A stretch of 64,000 nucleotides of DNA, taken from Arcanobacterium phocae. Its GTDB lineage: Bacteria > Actinomycetota > Actinomycetes > Actinomycetales > Actinomycetaceae. The stretch lies in assembly GCF_018913465.1 (NCBI RefSeq), contig NZ_JABAPM010000001.1:434001-498000 (forward strand). Direction: 5' to 3'. The notes under the pieces are model-generated. The model was not told the DNA's origin, ran no database searches, and worked only from the letters and a program-made list of their open reading frames with translations. Below, piece by piece: positions 1-8,707 of this stretch. The translations under genes and the position numbers were made by a program. Numbering within the stretch: position 1 is the stretch's first letter; every line of letters starts with the position of its first letter.

Positions 1-1353
1 GTCGAGAATGTCTCCGCGGCGGATAAGTTTGGTTGTGTAGATAGTCTTGCGCGTCAGGAAACGGCTGGTAGCAGTAGCAACTACTACCGCAAGCATCATC
101 GGCATAATCAGCGAATACTGTCCGGTCATTTCAATGATGATGAGCACTCCGGTCATGGGGGCGCGGGCAGCGCCAGCAAACGCGGCTCCCATTCCGATCA
201 CGCCGAAAACGGATGGTGATGTGCTGGTCAGTGGCGCAATCGCCTGACCGAATGCAGAACCTACCATCGCGCCAATGAAGAGTGTTGGCGCGAAGACTCC
301 GCCGGAACCGCCGATGCCAATGGTTGTGGCAGTAAATATTGCACGCATGAGCGCTAATAGTAGCAAGAATCCGATCGCGTATTTGCCTTCGAGAGCGTCT
401 AGTTGGATGGGGTATCCTGAGCCATACATTTCTGGCAAGAAATAGAGCATGAGTCCGATTGCGATACCGCCAATTCCGGGGCGAGCCCATTCTGGTAGGT
501 GGTAGACCGCGTCGATTAAGTCTTCTACCGCATAGAGAATTTTCGAAAAACCTAGCCCAGCTAGTGCGGCAATGAATCCGACCAGAATAATCAAGATAAA
601 GTCGATGCTATTTCCTACCCGCAAAACGTAGGGGATTGCTACTACTGGTACGTCTTCTAAGAAAATGTGTCCGACCAGTGAGGAAGCAACAGCTGAGATC
701 ACGCACATACCGAATGTCTCGGCAGTGAAATTGATAAGAATGAGTTCGAGTGCAAACACTGCGCCGGCTAGGGGAGCGTTGAATGTTGCCGCAATACCAG
801 CGGCTGACCCGCAACCGACGAAGAGGATAACCTGGCGGGTGGTCAGATGTAGCTTATTGGCGATCGAGGATCCCAAAGCAGCCCCGACTTGGACGATTGG
901 GCCTTCACGGCCAACTGAGCCACCGCCGCCTAAAGTTAATGCCGACGCAATAATTTTTACTACGGCAACAACGCCCGGAATTTTTCCGCCCTTGCGTTTC
1001 ACCGCGAGCATGACCTCAGGAATGCCATGGCCACGTGCTGAAGGAGCCCATTTCGTGATCATCGGGCCATATATGAATCCGGAGATAACGGGAGCGAGGA
1101 TAACGAACCATGCACCCCAACCTAAATAGCCGTGGCCAGCACCCGCATGTGCGGAATAGTCTGAGTAGCCGGTCATGAGATAGGTCCAGCCCTCGATACA
1201 GTAGTGGAATACTACCGAGGCTAAGCCGACGACGGCGCCGATTACCGCCGCGATGATAGCTAGCGTTGAACGATGGGAACCCAGGATTTTCGTAAAAGAC
1301 TTCATGCTGTCAGGTAAGCTTTCCGGTGCTGTTAAAAGACGGGGTTTAATCAT
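1..1353 (-). CDS. ClC-family chloride channel/antiporter (3' end outside the window)
   Basis: This reading frame is open for 451 codons from the ATG at 1353 to the window edge, so only the C-terminus is missing. ClC proteins move chloride, some in exchange for protons, through a homodimeric membrane protein. The two selectivity signatures are visible: GSVGREGP at about residues 155-162, with the external gating glutamate, and GGSGGVFAPTL at about 370-380. The helix after the first is NAPLAGAVFALEL. In the E. coli antiporter the proton glutamate sits at the last of these positions; here it is leucine, so the protein may be a channel or a weakly coupled exchanger. The last visible segments (MTGVLIIIEMTGQYS) belong to the final helices; CBS domains may follow outside the window. 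Family assignment is firm, transport mode is inference. Confidence 0.93.
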   Translation of the reverse strand, partial: MIKPRLLTAPESLPDSMKSFTKILGSHRSTLAIIAAVIGAVVGLASVVFHYCIEGWTYLMTGYSDYSAHAGAGHGYLGWGAWFVILAPVISGFIYGPMITKWAPSARGHGIPEVMLAVKRKGGKIPGVVAVVKIIASALTLGGGGSVGREGPIVQVGAALGSSIANKLHLTTRQVILFVGCGSAAGIAATFNAPLAGAVFALELILINFTAETFGMCVISAVASSLVGHIFLEDVPVVAIPYVLRVGNSIDFILIILVGFIAALAGLGFSKILYAVEDLIDAVYHLPEWARPGIGGIAIGLMLYFLPEMYGSGYPIQLDALEGKYAIGFLLLLALMRAIFTATTIGIGGSGGVFAPTLFIGAMVGSAFGQAIAPLTSTSPSVFGVIGMGAAFAGAARAPMTGVLIIIEMTGQYSLIMPMMLAVVVATATSRFLTRKTIYTTKLIRRGDILD

Positions 1354-1524
1354 GTTTAGGATACACCGGGTTACCGCATTCTTCCGATCTTAGACTAGGA
1401 GCAGTAGTGCTGGAGAGCCACTGAGAATAAAGGGTTTTCCGCGACAGCTTGCGGGATTTAGATCTCGTGCGATTTGTTAGGCATGAGCGACGGAACACAA
1501 AACGTAACTAAAATTCGGATTGTA

Positions 1525-1776
1525 TCAAGACACAGAGTCAATAGCTTTCTTCGCAGTCAAGAGGTCAGCCCCAGTGCGTTCACGGTATGTTTTAATTGCT
1601 TCTATCTTGCGTCCCGATAAAGCCAGGCGCCGCTCTTCAGCAGATACGCCGAAAATATCAACACTGCTTGCGTTATCGCCAAGACGATTTTTCAACTGGG
1701 CTACGAGTGCTAAAAGGCGTTGGTTTTCGTGACGTAGGCGTTCTATTTCTCGTGCCTGACTGAACCATTTAGACAT
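1525..1776 (-). CDS. Small coiled-coil protein with ribosomal L7/L12 C-terminal-like domain
   Basis: An 83-residue protein starting MSKWFSQAREIERL. The start at 1776 is chosen because AAAGGA lies seven bases upstream. Residues 8-40 form a leucine-rich, charged helix likely to be a short coiled coil. The C-terminal part, IEAIKTYRERTGADLLTAK, resembles the helix of the L7/L12 C-terminal domain (compare the typical KIKVIKxVREITGLGLKEAK), the surface that touches translational GTPases. Genuine L12 has an N-terminal dimerization domain and a hinge, both absent here, and is encoded beside rplJ, so this is a paralogue-like protein and not rplL. Small proteins with this domain occur in other actinobacteria; their function is not known to me. 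The gene stands alone between the ClC gene and a decayed transporter. Confidence 0.7.
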   Translation of the reverse strand: MSKWFSQAREIERLRHENQRLLALVAQLKNRLGDNASSVDIFGVSAEERRLALSGRKIEAIKTYRERTGADLLTAKKAIDSVS

Positions 1777-1842
1777 CGTTTGTCCTTTCGTTATCAATAA
1801 CTTCTCGATTCAGACTTTAGAATTAGAGGGTATGACTGTCAA

Positions 1843-2545
1843 CTATTTGTAGGCAGTTGGGATAAGCTGCCAAGCACAATTAATCGCGCATAAATTAGTA
1901 GAATGCTGCACACGATAAAGATCCGAGGTTAACTGACGAGCTCGCCATCTCCTCAAATGTGATGCCGTCTGCGACGGCTGGATCTTCAAAGAAAATATTG
2001 AGCGGTCAAAGTAGATTAGCCCCATGCTAACACCAGCAATTGACCATAAAACAATGAAGACTATTGCGGGGTGGGAAAGTTGCCAGTTGCTGAAAGTCAA
2101 AACACCGATAGACATCGAAGATGCAATGAGTCGCCCAAGGCCAATAGTTGACCTTACTCGATAAGCGCGTTGAGCTACTGCTGGTTTCATCCCACAAAGT
2201 ACTCCGAGGACAGCCCGAGTGCTACTGCGTCAATCGACGTCATTGCAAGGATAGAACCAGCTAGGCCACGAAGTATTGATCCGCTGATACAAAACAAGAT
2301 ATTCGGAGCAAGAGCGCTAGTAATTGTTCCAAGAATGACAAATACGGTTGCGCCCATTAAAAGCATTGAGCATGAAGATCCTTAGCCATAATAGGCAAAA
2401 TCAGCTGATTCAAGTAAGCCTGCATCCCGCCGATCAGTTCAAGAATAATGACGGCTACTGCAATTAATAGTCCAGAGGTATTTCTTTTCAAAACCAGGCT
2501 TCTAGCAATGCGGAAGAGGGCTGAGATTAAACGTCTCAGAGTCAT
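1843..2545 (-). pseudogene. Decayed major facilitator superfamily transporter (N-terminal half)
   Basis: Three stretches in different frames follow one another and together read like the first six helices of an MFS protein. From 2545 to 2357 a frame gives MTLRRLISALFRIARS and then LIAVAVIILELIGGMQAYLN. Around 2370 the frame must change to continue with a hydrophobic segment rich in Gly/Ala (SMLLMGATVFVILGTITSAL) to a TGA near 2190. A second frame change at the ATGA there leads into 2190-1843, with two further hydrophobic segments (SIGVLTFSNWQL; IVFIVLWSIAGVSMGLIYF), after which similarity to a membrane protein fades. Two frameshifts and the loss of the C-terminal half make function very unlikely. 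The first ATG lies inside the end of the SulP gene on the same strand, so the remnant was probably a downstream member of that unit. Confidence 0.65.
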
Positions 2546-4346
2546 TGCCTAGTTCCTGAGCAACGTGTTGTGCGATAAGCTCGCGTGCAGCGTTCGTCGC
2601 GTCGTCGATCGAGTCAAACAAATAGCCCGGAGACGTGAGCGAAGCAATCACACCCACATTTTGTGCAGCCCGGACGTGCTCAGGGCGTAAGCCCTTGATC
2701 ATCGTTGTGATACCGCGTTCGTTAAGCTCGATAAGTACTTCGGCAAGGTGCTTAGCGCCAGAAGCATCCAAAATACCAACGTGAGACATGGATAAAATAA
2801 CCACCTCAACAGATTGCGGAACCTTAGATAACTCAGTGACAATGCGCTCGGCAGCGCCAAAGAACATCGAACCATCAAGACGGAAATAGACGATTCGTTC
2901 GTCGTTCTTCATTTTCTCACCTGGTAACGTCAATTGAACAACGCCCGATAACCGCGATAGCTGGTACATCGCCCACAGAATTGCGATCACGACGCCGAAC
3001 GCGATAGCCGCAACGAGATCGAAAACTATAGTGACGAATGCCGTTGCCCAGAAAACAAGCCGATCTCCTCGAGTTGAACCAGTAACTTGGCGAATCGTTG
3101 AGAAAGATACCATACGTACTGCGGTAACAAACAACACTCCAGCTAATGCAGATAACGGGATATGGCTGACTAAGCCAGCTGCGAAGTAAACAATTCCGGT
3201 GAGTAGAATTGAGTGAGTGATTGCAGATAACCGGCTAGTTGCTCCAGATTTCACATTAACAGCGGTACGTGCAATGGCTCCGGTTGCCGGCATACCGCCA
3301 AACATACCAGATCCAATAGAGGCTAATCCTTGGCCCACGAGTTCGCGGTCAGGAGCATAAGAACCTTGACCTGGCATTCCAGCAGCCACACGGGCCGAAA
3401 GTAATGATTCAATTGCAGCCAATAGAGCAACTGCACACGCGGCTGGTGCAAGCTCTATTAATAGGTCCAAACGAACCAGGGGTAATTGCGGTGCAGGTAA
3501 TGAATCAGGAAGGATGCCGATCGTTGGTACGTTAAATTGTCCGATATAAACAATCATAGAGACGACTATGACTGCTACTAAAGAGGCCGGGAACGTCGGA
3601 GAGATTCGCGAAGAACCGATAATGATCAGTATTGTTATCCCAACAATTCCGAGGGTAAACAACGATACTGTCCAGTCGGCCTCGACGACGGCGAGAAGAG
3701 CGCCACGCAGTGATTTGACGCCAGCTGGAATTTTTGTGCCCATCGCCAAAGGTACTTGTTGTAATGCGATAAGCGTAGCAATGCCTAAGGTGAAGCCCTC
3801 TACCACTGACCAAGGAATCAGTGAAATAGCGCGACCGAGCCCTAATACACCCAGAGCTAAAACTATCCCGCCAGCCAAAAGTGACAGAAGCATAATGGAA
3901 TTTGCGCCATGTTCGGCAACGATTGGAGCCAAAATGACAACCATCGCGCCGGTTGGTCCAGAGACTTGAACATGTGAGCCGCCGAAGATAGCAGCGATCA
4001 GACCAGCGACGATTGCGGTGACTAGTCCGGCGGCTGCTCCTACTCCAGAGGAAACTCCGAATGCGAGGGCGAGAGGGAGTGCAACAATGCCAACGGTTAA
4101 TCCGGCGACAATATCTTGTTTGATATTCGCGTGGAGGTAGTCATCTTTCGTAGGTAGCAGAGAATGTAAATGTCGAATGACGGTAGAAAAACGCAACGAA
4201 AGATCACGACCTTTGGGAGTGAATGACACGGGTGTTTCAAGGCGCGACGAAGCTACATAAAATAATGTGGAAACACTGAGAAAGATACGACCACTGCGTA
4301 CGCCTTTAATCACTTTCATTATCCAAAAAAATATTGAAAAACTCAA
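2502..4346 (-). CDS. SulP-family anion transporter with STAS domain
   Basis: A 614-residue protein of the SulP/SLC26 family, which imports sulfate, bicarbonate or dicarboxylates across the cytoplasmic membrane. After a basic N-terminal stretch the membrane domain opens with GLTVGIVALPLALAFGVSSG at about residues 88-107, the family signature, followed by a segment with QVSGPTGAMV. A second conserved stretch, GGMPATGAIARTAVNVKSGA, lies near 350. The cytosolic STAS domain covers about 485-590 (FRLDGSMFFGAAERI, then VVILSMSHVGILDASG). Substrate cannot be read from sequence; bacterial members of this type include BicA-like bicarbonate transporters. The start at 4346 is the longest; Met10 is an alternative. 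No carbonic anhydrase or sulfate assimilation gene is nearby. Confidence 0.9.
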   Translation of the reverse strand: MSFSIFFWIMKVIKGVRSGRIFLSVSTLFYVASSRLETPVSFTPKGRDLSLRFSTVIRHLHSLLPTKDDYLHANIKQDIVAGLTVGIVALPLALAFGVSSGVGAAAGLVTAIVAGLIAAIFGGSHVQVSGPTGAMVVILAPIVAEHGANSIMLLSLLAGGIVLALGVLGLGRAISLIPWSVVEGFTLGIATLIALQQVPLAMGTKIPAGVKSLRGALLAVVEADWTVSLFTLGIVGITILIIIGSSRISPTFPASLVAVIVVSMIVYIGQFNVPTIGILPDSLPAPQLPLVRLDLLIELAPAACAVALLAAIESLLSARVAAGMPGQGSYAPDRELVGQGLASIGSGMFGGMPATGAIARTAVNVKSGATSRLSAITHSILLTGIVYFAAGLVSHIPLSALAGVLFVTAVRMVSFSTIRQVTGSTRGDRLVFWATAFVTIVFDLVAAIAFGVVIAILWAMYQLSRLSGVVQLTLPGEKMKNDERIVYFRLDGSMFFGAAERIVTELSKVPQSVEVVILSMSHVGILDASGAKHLAEVLIELNERGITTMIKGLRPEHVRAAQNVGVIASLTSPGYLFDSIDDATNAARELIAQHVAQELGNDSETFNLSPLPHC

Positions 4347-4646
4347 TTAGCAAGATAGTGATATTGGCACTGTGAATCTGTTTGTGCGCGGCGGATATCG
4401 TGAAAATTCTTTAGTTAGTCATACCAATGGGGAGAGTGAGAAACGCCCGGATAATGGTATCGGTCCTTTCTGAGAAAAACCAACAAACTACTTTCGACAG
4501 AGTATCTTGTGCTTATGCTATGTGCTAGTTTGTTCTTTTGGTCGTGGTTTTCACCAATGAACACGCACTAGCGTTCTCTTTTCTACCGATTGCTGATGCA
4601 CCTGACGAAGGCAATACATCGGTTAGTCAATAACCGCATCCTGCGA
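4347..4646. other. 300-base gap between sulP-type and doxX-type genes, with a long dyad
   Basis: This non-coding stretch separates two minus-strand genes and must hold the SulP promoter and the end of the doxX-type transcript. I see a nested dyad at 4524-4572: GCTAGT (4524-4529) pairs with ACTAGC (4567-4572), GTTC (4532-4535) with GAAC (4559-4562), and GGT (4540-4542) with ACC (4553-4555). No T-run flanks it, so it is not a standard terminator. Nothing else recognisable is present. Confidence 0.4.
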
Positions 4647-5096
4647 CTACTTCTTCTTTCTAGGCAAAATTTCGCCGCCCCACAATGCCATACCGATCAA
4701 TGCTGGTTGGAAGAACAACCGTGCTAACCGCTTGCCGTCAGTATCTAGCCCGAATGCGTCGACACCTTCGACGTACTGACCAATATTTCCCGGGAAAATT
4801 GCTGCATAAAATGCTGCTAACGCAACTCCGGTAACTTGCCGATGCTTAGGTAAGAGAAGGAGCGACAACCCGAGTCCGATCTCTGCGACGCCTGAGCCTA
4901 GAACCACGAGATCGTCGTCGACGGGGACCCAAGACGGTACTTGAGCTTGAAATTCCTCCCGAGCAAAAGTCATATGAGAGATTCCAGCGAAGGACATGAA
5001 CGAGCCAAGGGCAATGCGCGTTGCAGTTTGCGATCTTCTTACCCATGGGCTGTTATGTCGAGTGGTTGGACCTGATAGTAGTGTTGATAGTTTCAT
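4647..5096 (-). CDS. DoxX-family membrane protein
   Basis: A 149-residue protein with four predicted membrane segments. The start at 5096 (MKLSTLLSGPT) is preferred over an upstream in-frame ATG because AGAAGGGA lies at a suitable distance before it. Family features are SFMSFAGISHMTFARE in the first helix, followed by GSGVAEIGLGLSLLLLPKHR, AAFYAAIFPGNIGQY and a final helix ending in basic residues (LPRKKK). DoxX proteins are small four-helix proteins; mycobacterial DoxX partners superoxide dismutase and a thiosulfate sulfurtransferase, but for most members the role is unknown. The gene lies downstream of, and in the same orientation as, the LytTR/DUF3021 pair, about 100 bases away, so it could be one of its targets; this is inference. 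Confidence 0.75.
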   Translation of the reverse strand: MKLSTLLSGPTTRHNSPWVRRSQTATRIALGSFMSFAGISHMTFAREEFQAQVPSWVPVDDDLVVLGSGVAEIGLGLSLLLLPKHRQVTGVALAAFYAAIFPGNIGQYVEGVDAFGLDTDGKRLARLFFQPALIGMALWGGEILPRKKK

Positions 5097-5197
5097 GATG
5101 TCGTTCCCTTCTGATATACGACGTACGTCAACCCTATCGGAAAAGACCATGAGGCCGTGGACAAGTTACGCCACAGGCGAGTTATGCTGTGGGTGAG

Positions 5198-5959
5198 CTA
5201 CACCGTCGTCGAATTACTATCGTCAACCGGGTGGAAATACACGAATTTGTATCCGCCAATGGAACCCCAGGTGATAAACGTTAAGGCTGTGAAGATCGGC
5301 CACGTCGTCGAAACCATTTGCGGATGTTCGAGCATAGCTCGATAACGCTGGCCGCCAAACTCAACCAGTGGTTCCATACCGCCACTGAGGATAAACAAAT
5401 CTGGTTGTTCACGTTGCTTATAGGCAATGAGCTCATTCGTGAAATCCGTCGCCGACATAATCGGATGGTTCGGTTCGAAAAACAGTAGCGTACGCGGAAG
5501 CGAGAACAACGTACTCAGACGAGTGTTAGCTCGCGATACCTTTAGGTTCATCACCATGAGATACCCGATCCACGCCAATACGTAGGCAGAAGCGAGCAGA
5601 ACCAGAAAACCGAGCACAGCAGACCACGTTGTCCACCAGTGCAAAATCCATCCAACGATAGCGCCAGCAGCCATCATCATCAACGCATGCACCGCGGTAA
5701 CACGTAGCAAGGACCATGGCCGATTAGCTACTGCCAGATAGCTGGCAACACCGATAGCGCCCAGTCCGGCATACCCGAATCGTTCTACGAGCAGCGCCGT
5801 AACGTCGTCGTCAAATTGTTGTAAAAAGCTAGAAACTCCAGGGGTATAAGGCTGGCCGAAGACCAACGCGAACCCAAGCTCACCTAGTGCGCCGATTCCT
5901 ATCGCGCAAAGGCTGCCGATCAATACATGTGACACCTGATTTTTGACGGACATTTTCAC
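5198..5959 (-). CDS. DUF3021-like multi-pass membrane protein, extended, partner of LytTR regulator
   Basis: A 253-residue membrane protein whose GTG start (5959) overlaps the stop codon of the LytTR gene; an ATG six bases on is also possible. The first 140 residues carry four hydrophobic helices, including VLIGSLCAIGIGALGELGF and AVHALMMMAAGAIVGWILHW, the layout of DUF3021 proteins, which are usually about 130-150 residues and encoded beside a LytTR regulator that they appear to control. Unlike those, this protein continues with a soluble region of about 60 residues and a further hydrophobic segment (FTALTFITWGSIGGYKFVYF) near the C-terminus. The tail has no family I recognise. Assignment to DUF3021 rests on topology and context more than on sharp motifs. 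Confidence 0.6.
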   Translation of the reverse strand: MKMSVKNQVSHVLIGSLCAIGIGALGELGFALVFGQPYTPGVSSFLQQFDDDVTALLVERFGYAGLGAIGVASYLAVANRPWSLLRVTAVHALMMMAAGAIVGWILHWWTTWSAVLGFLVLLASAYVLAWIGYLMVMNLKVSRANTRLSTLFSLPRTLLFFEPNHPIMSATDFTNELIAYKQREQPDLFILSGGMEPLVEFGGQRYRAMLEHPQMVSTTWPIFTALTFITWGSIGGYKFVYFHPVDDSNSTTV

Positions 5960-6402
5960 ATACCTATCTTTCGTTTGAAAGCGGATAACTGCCGGCGCGA
6001 AACATATAAACGCATACCATCTTTCAACACAACGCTCAGCGTGCCGTTCAATGAAAGATCGAGTTTAGCGATGGTTGAAATATTGACGATTTCAGAGTGA
6101 GAGATGCGAGTAAACTCAGTTGTTGGCAGGGTATTCTCCAGTTCATATAAACGCATCTTCACCACGAAATCAGAGGTGAGAGTATGCACCCACACCGCCT
6201 TATTTTTGGTGTAGAACGCCAAACAATCAGAAGTATCGAGCAAGTGCACCTCATTGTTCTCCCACGCCAAGATATGGCGCCCCTGCGCAACTGAACTCGC
6301 TGCCAAGTGCTTAATGGCTCGTACTGTATCGTCAATAACTGGGGTTGCGACATCAACACAGCCTTCGTCTAGACTCCGATCAATAGTGAGGGAAAACTTC
6401 AT
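5956..6402 (-). CDS. LytTR-domain DNA-binding transcriptional regulator
   Basis: A 148-residue regulator with no receiver domain. The N-terminal 55 residues (MKFSLTIDRSLDEGCVDV) form a short domain typical of stand-alone LytTR regulators; the LytTR domain covers about 55-148, with the conserved pattern VHLLDTSDCLAFYTKNKAVW, LPTTEFTRISHSEIVNI and YVSRRQLSAFKRKIG. The beta-strand domain binds imperfect direct repeats in promoters. The start at 6402 is favoured because MKFSLTID is the usual N-terminus of this group; a longer frame begins at 6438. The gene overlaps the membrane-protein gene downstream, so the two are translated together, and regulator activity is probably held at the membrane by that partner. 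Upstream is the 250-base gap shared with divergent feoB. Confidence 0.85.
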   Translation of the reverse strand: MKFSLTIDRSLDEGCVDVATPVIDDTVRAIKHLAASSVAQGRHILAWENNEVHLLDTSDCLAFYTKNKAVWVHTLTSDFVVKMRLYELENTLPTTEFTRISHSEIVNISTIAKLDLSLNGTLSVVLKDGMRLYVSRRQLSAFKRKIGM

Positions 6403-6578
6403 GACCTCTCGTTTCCTGCAGTTATACAGTGCTTTCATCTAGTCATATTAAAACGCAATTCGGTCCACCATTAATACTGATCGGGGTAAATGGTAATTTT
6501 TCGGTCCTAATCGGTATGGCGGTAGCGCTCATATAACAAACATGTCAAGTCTGCAAAAAATAGCACAGCAAGTTTTAC

Positions 6579-6597
6579 TTAGGATAGGAACCCCTTA
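6579..6597. promoter_or_regulatory. Candidate DtxR/IdeR-type iron box before feoB
   Basis: The 19 bases TTAGGATAGGAACCCCTTA match 13 of 19 positions of the DtxR/IdeR consensus TTAGGTTAGGCTAACCTAA. The flanks ACTTAGG and CCTTAGT form an imperfect dyad with one mismatch. A -10-like TATGCT follows at 6609-6614, so a repressor here could block feoB transcription when iron is plentiful. By-eye match only. Confidence 0.5.
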
Positions 6598-6649
6598 GTT
6601 AATCAGTGTATGCTGAGAGAGTTCACAGCACTACAAGCAAGGGCGTGCC

Positions 6650-8662
6650 ATGAGGATTCTTTTAGCCGGTAATCCCAACAGTGGAAAAACAACGATGTTT
6701 AATGCTTTCACTAGTCAGAAAGCGAAAGTTGGTAACTGGGGAGGAGTAACTGTAGGTGAAAGAAAAGCACCTCTCAAAGGACAGTATGCTTCCTTATCCG
6801 GCGCGACCATCGTTGATTTGCCGGGTGCATATTCTATGTCCCCGTTCTCGCCGGAAGAATCGGTAACTTCTGAGCACATTCGTAACACTCAGTCTGACGT
6901 TATCATCAACATTATTGATGCCACCACGATCGGGCGTAGCCTTTTCTTTACCACTCAGCTGTTAGAACTCGGTATTCCCGTCGTTGTAGCCTTGAATAAA
7001 TCGGATATTGCGGCGGAAGAAGATATTACTATCGACGCTGGGTTACTGTCGCAACGGCTTGGCTGTCCAGTGATTAAAACTGTTTCTACCCAGCATGCAG
7101 ACAACGGTTTGGAACAGGTCATCGCTGCTGTGGCGTCCCTTCGCGGGGCCCAGCAGATTCCGCCCTACCGTCAGGGCGATATTGATTTAACTGATAAACA
7201 AGCAGTAGATGCAGCGGATCACCGGCGTTTTGCTTTTGTTAACGACGTCGTTGCAGACGTTGAAGTGCGCCATGTACATTCCGCCGAAAGTACATTCCAA
7301 GATTCTGTTGATGCGTTATTGGCGAATAAGTTTATTGGCATCTCATTATTCGCCGCCGTGATGTTTGGTGTTTTTTCGATTTCGCAAACATATGTCGGCC
7401 CGTATATCGCCGATTGGCTAGTAGGTTGGATTGAAGCTCTCCAGGGGTGGGTTGCTGGTCAACTTGAAGATAGCCCGGCATTATTGTCGACCGTTTTAGC
7501 TGACGGTATCATCGGTGGCGTTGGTGCGGTGATTGGTTTCTTGCCACTTGTTATGGTCATGTACTTCTTGATTGCGCTACTTGAGGAATCTGGATATATG
7601 GCTCGGGTCAGTGCGGTGCTAGATCCGATATTCAAACACGTTGGTCTTTCTGGTAAATCGGTGATTCCGATCGTTATTTCCTCGGGATGTGCAGTACCGG
7701 GGATTATGAGCGCACGAACTATCCGTGACGATCGTGAGCGGCGGGCAACTGCGATGCTTGCCTCATTCATCCCATGTGGAGCAAAGATACCTGTCATTGC
7801 ATTATTTGCTGGCGCATTCTTCAACGGTGCAGCGTGGGTGAGCTGGGTGAGTTACTTCCTTGGTTTACTTTTGATTTTCTTCGGCGCGCTGGTAGTTAAA
7901 GCAGTCACTGGCTTTAAATATCGGCATTCATTCTTCATCATGGAGTTTCCGCGTTTCCGCGTTCCAAGCGTCAAACACGCAACGATCTCCATGTTTGAGC
8001 GAGCAAAAGCCTACATTATTAAAGCGGCTACCATTATTTTACTGTGCAACTTAGTTGTCCAAGTTATGCAGACTTTCAATTGGAGTTTTGAGGTTGTTGC
8101 AGAAGATATGCAAGACACATCTATTTTGGCGTCTATTGCTTCGCCGGTAGCATTCCTCTTTATTCCGCTGGGCTTTGGAACATGGCAATTAGCTGCTGCA
8201 GCCGTCACCGGATTTATTGCCAAAGAGAATGTGGTTGGTACGATCGCCGTCGTTTTCAGTCTGACATCGTTTATTGATACCGATGAACTCGTGATGGTTG
8301 GCGGCGCAAACGAAGTCGCAACAGTGATGGGCTTGACGTCAGTTTCTGCGCTGTCGTATCTGTTCTTTAATCTTTATACTCCGCCGTGCTTCGCTGCGAT
8401 TGGCGCGATGAATTCGGAGATGCGCCACACAGGTTGGCTACTCAGCGCAGTAGGCCTACAAGTGTGCACTGGTTACATCGTTGCATTCCTGACCTATCAG
8501 GTTGGCTCTTTGATAATCGACGGACAGTTAGGACATGGTTTTGTGCCGGGTCTTATCGCAGTGTGCGGCATGGTTGGGATCGTTATTCTTATTGGGATAC
8601 GCATTCGGTCAACTATTGCTCGTCAGTACGCACTTCAAGTCGACGTTTCAACTGTCAGTTAA
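6650..8662 (+). CDS. feoB: Ferrous iron transport protein FeoB
   Basis: A 670-residue Fe(II) importer. The N-terminal G domain shows G1 GNPNSGKTT (residues 7-15), the T in WGGVTVGERKA, G3 DLPGAYS near 56 and G4 NKSD near 121. The membrane part has two inverted Gate halves, GCAVPGIMSARTI (about 347) and CGAKIPVIALFAGAFF (about 380), which carry the conserved cysteines proposed to handle iron. Length is typical for a gram-positive type FeoB. The start has AAGGG seven bases upstream. It heads a unit with a Cys-rich FeoB-associated peptide and feoA, an order reversed from the common feoA-feoB, and is divergent from the LytTR gene. A DtxR-like box 50-70 bases upstream points to iron repression. 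Confidence 0.97.
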   Translation: MRILLAGNPNSGKTTMFNAFTSQKAKVGNWGGVTVGERKAPLKGQYASLSGATIVDLPGAYSMSPFSPEESVTSEHIRNTQSDVIINIIDATTIGRSLFFTTQLLELGIPVVVALNKSDIAAEEDITIDAGLLSQRLGCPVIKTVSTQHADNGLEQVIAAVASLRGAQQIPPYRQGDIDLTDKQAVDAADHRRFAFVNDVVADVEVRHVHSAESTFQDSVDALLANKFIGISLFAAVMFGVFSISQTYVGPYIADWLVGWIEALQGWVAGQLEDSPALLSTVLADGIIGGVGAVIGFLPLVMVMYFLIALLEESGYMARVSAVLDPIFKHVGLSGKSVIPIVISSGCAVPGIMSARTIRDDRERRATAMLASFIPCGAKIPVIALFAGAFFNGAAWVSWVSYFLGLLLIFFGALVVKAVTGFKYRHSFFIMEFPRFRVPSVKHATISMFERAKAYIIKAATIILLCNLVVQVMQTFNWSFEVVAEDMQDTSILASIASPVAFLFIPLGFGTWQLAAAAVTGFIAKENVVGTIAVVFSLTSFIDTDELVMVGGANEVATVMGLTSVSALSYLFFNLYTPPCFAAIGAMNSEMRHTGWLLSAVGLQVCTGYIVAFLTYQVGSLIIDGQLGHGFVPGLIAVCGMVGIVILIGIRIRSTIARQYALQVDVSTVS

Positions 8663-8707
8663 ATCGGTTTCCTCACCGACGATGGACCAAGACCAGGAAG
8701 GAATATT

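Noticed and set aside
665-1129. 154-codon plus-strand frame
   Set aside because: It is a shadow of the ClC gene, which reads continuously on the minus strand with clear motifs.
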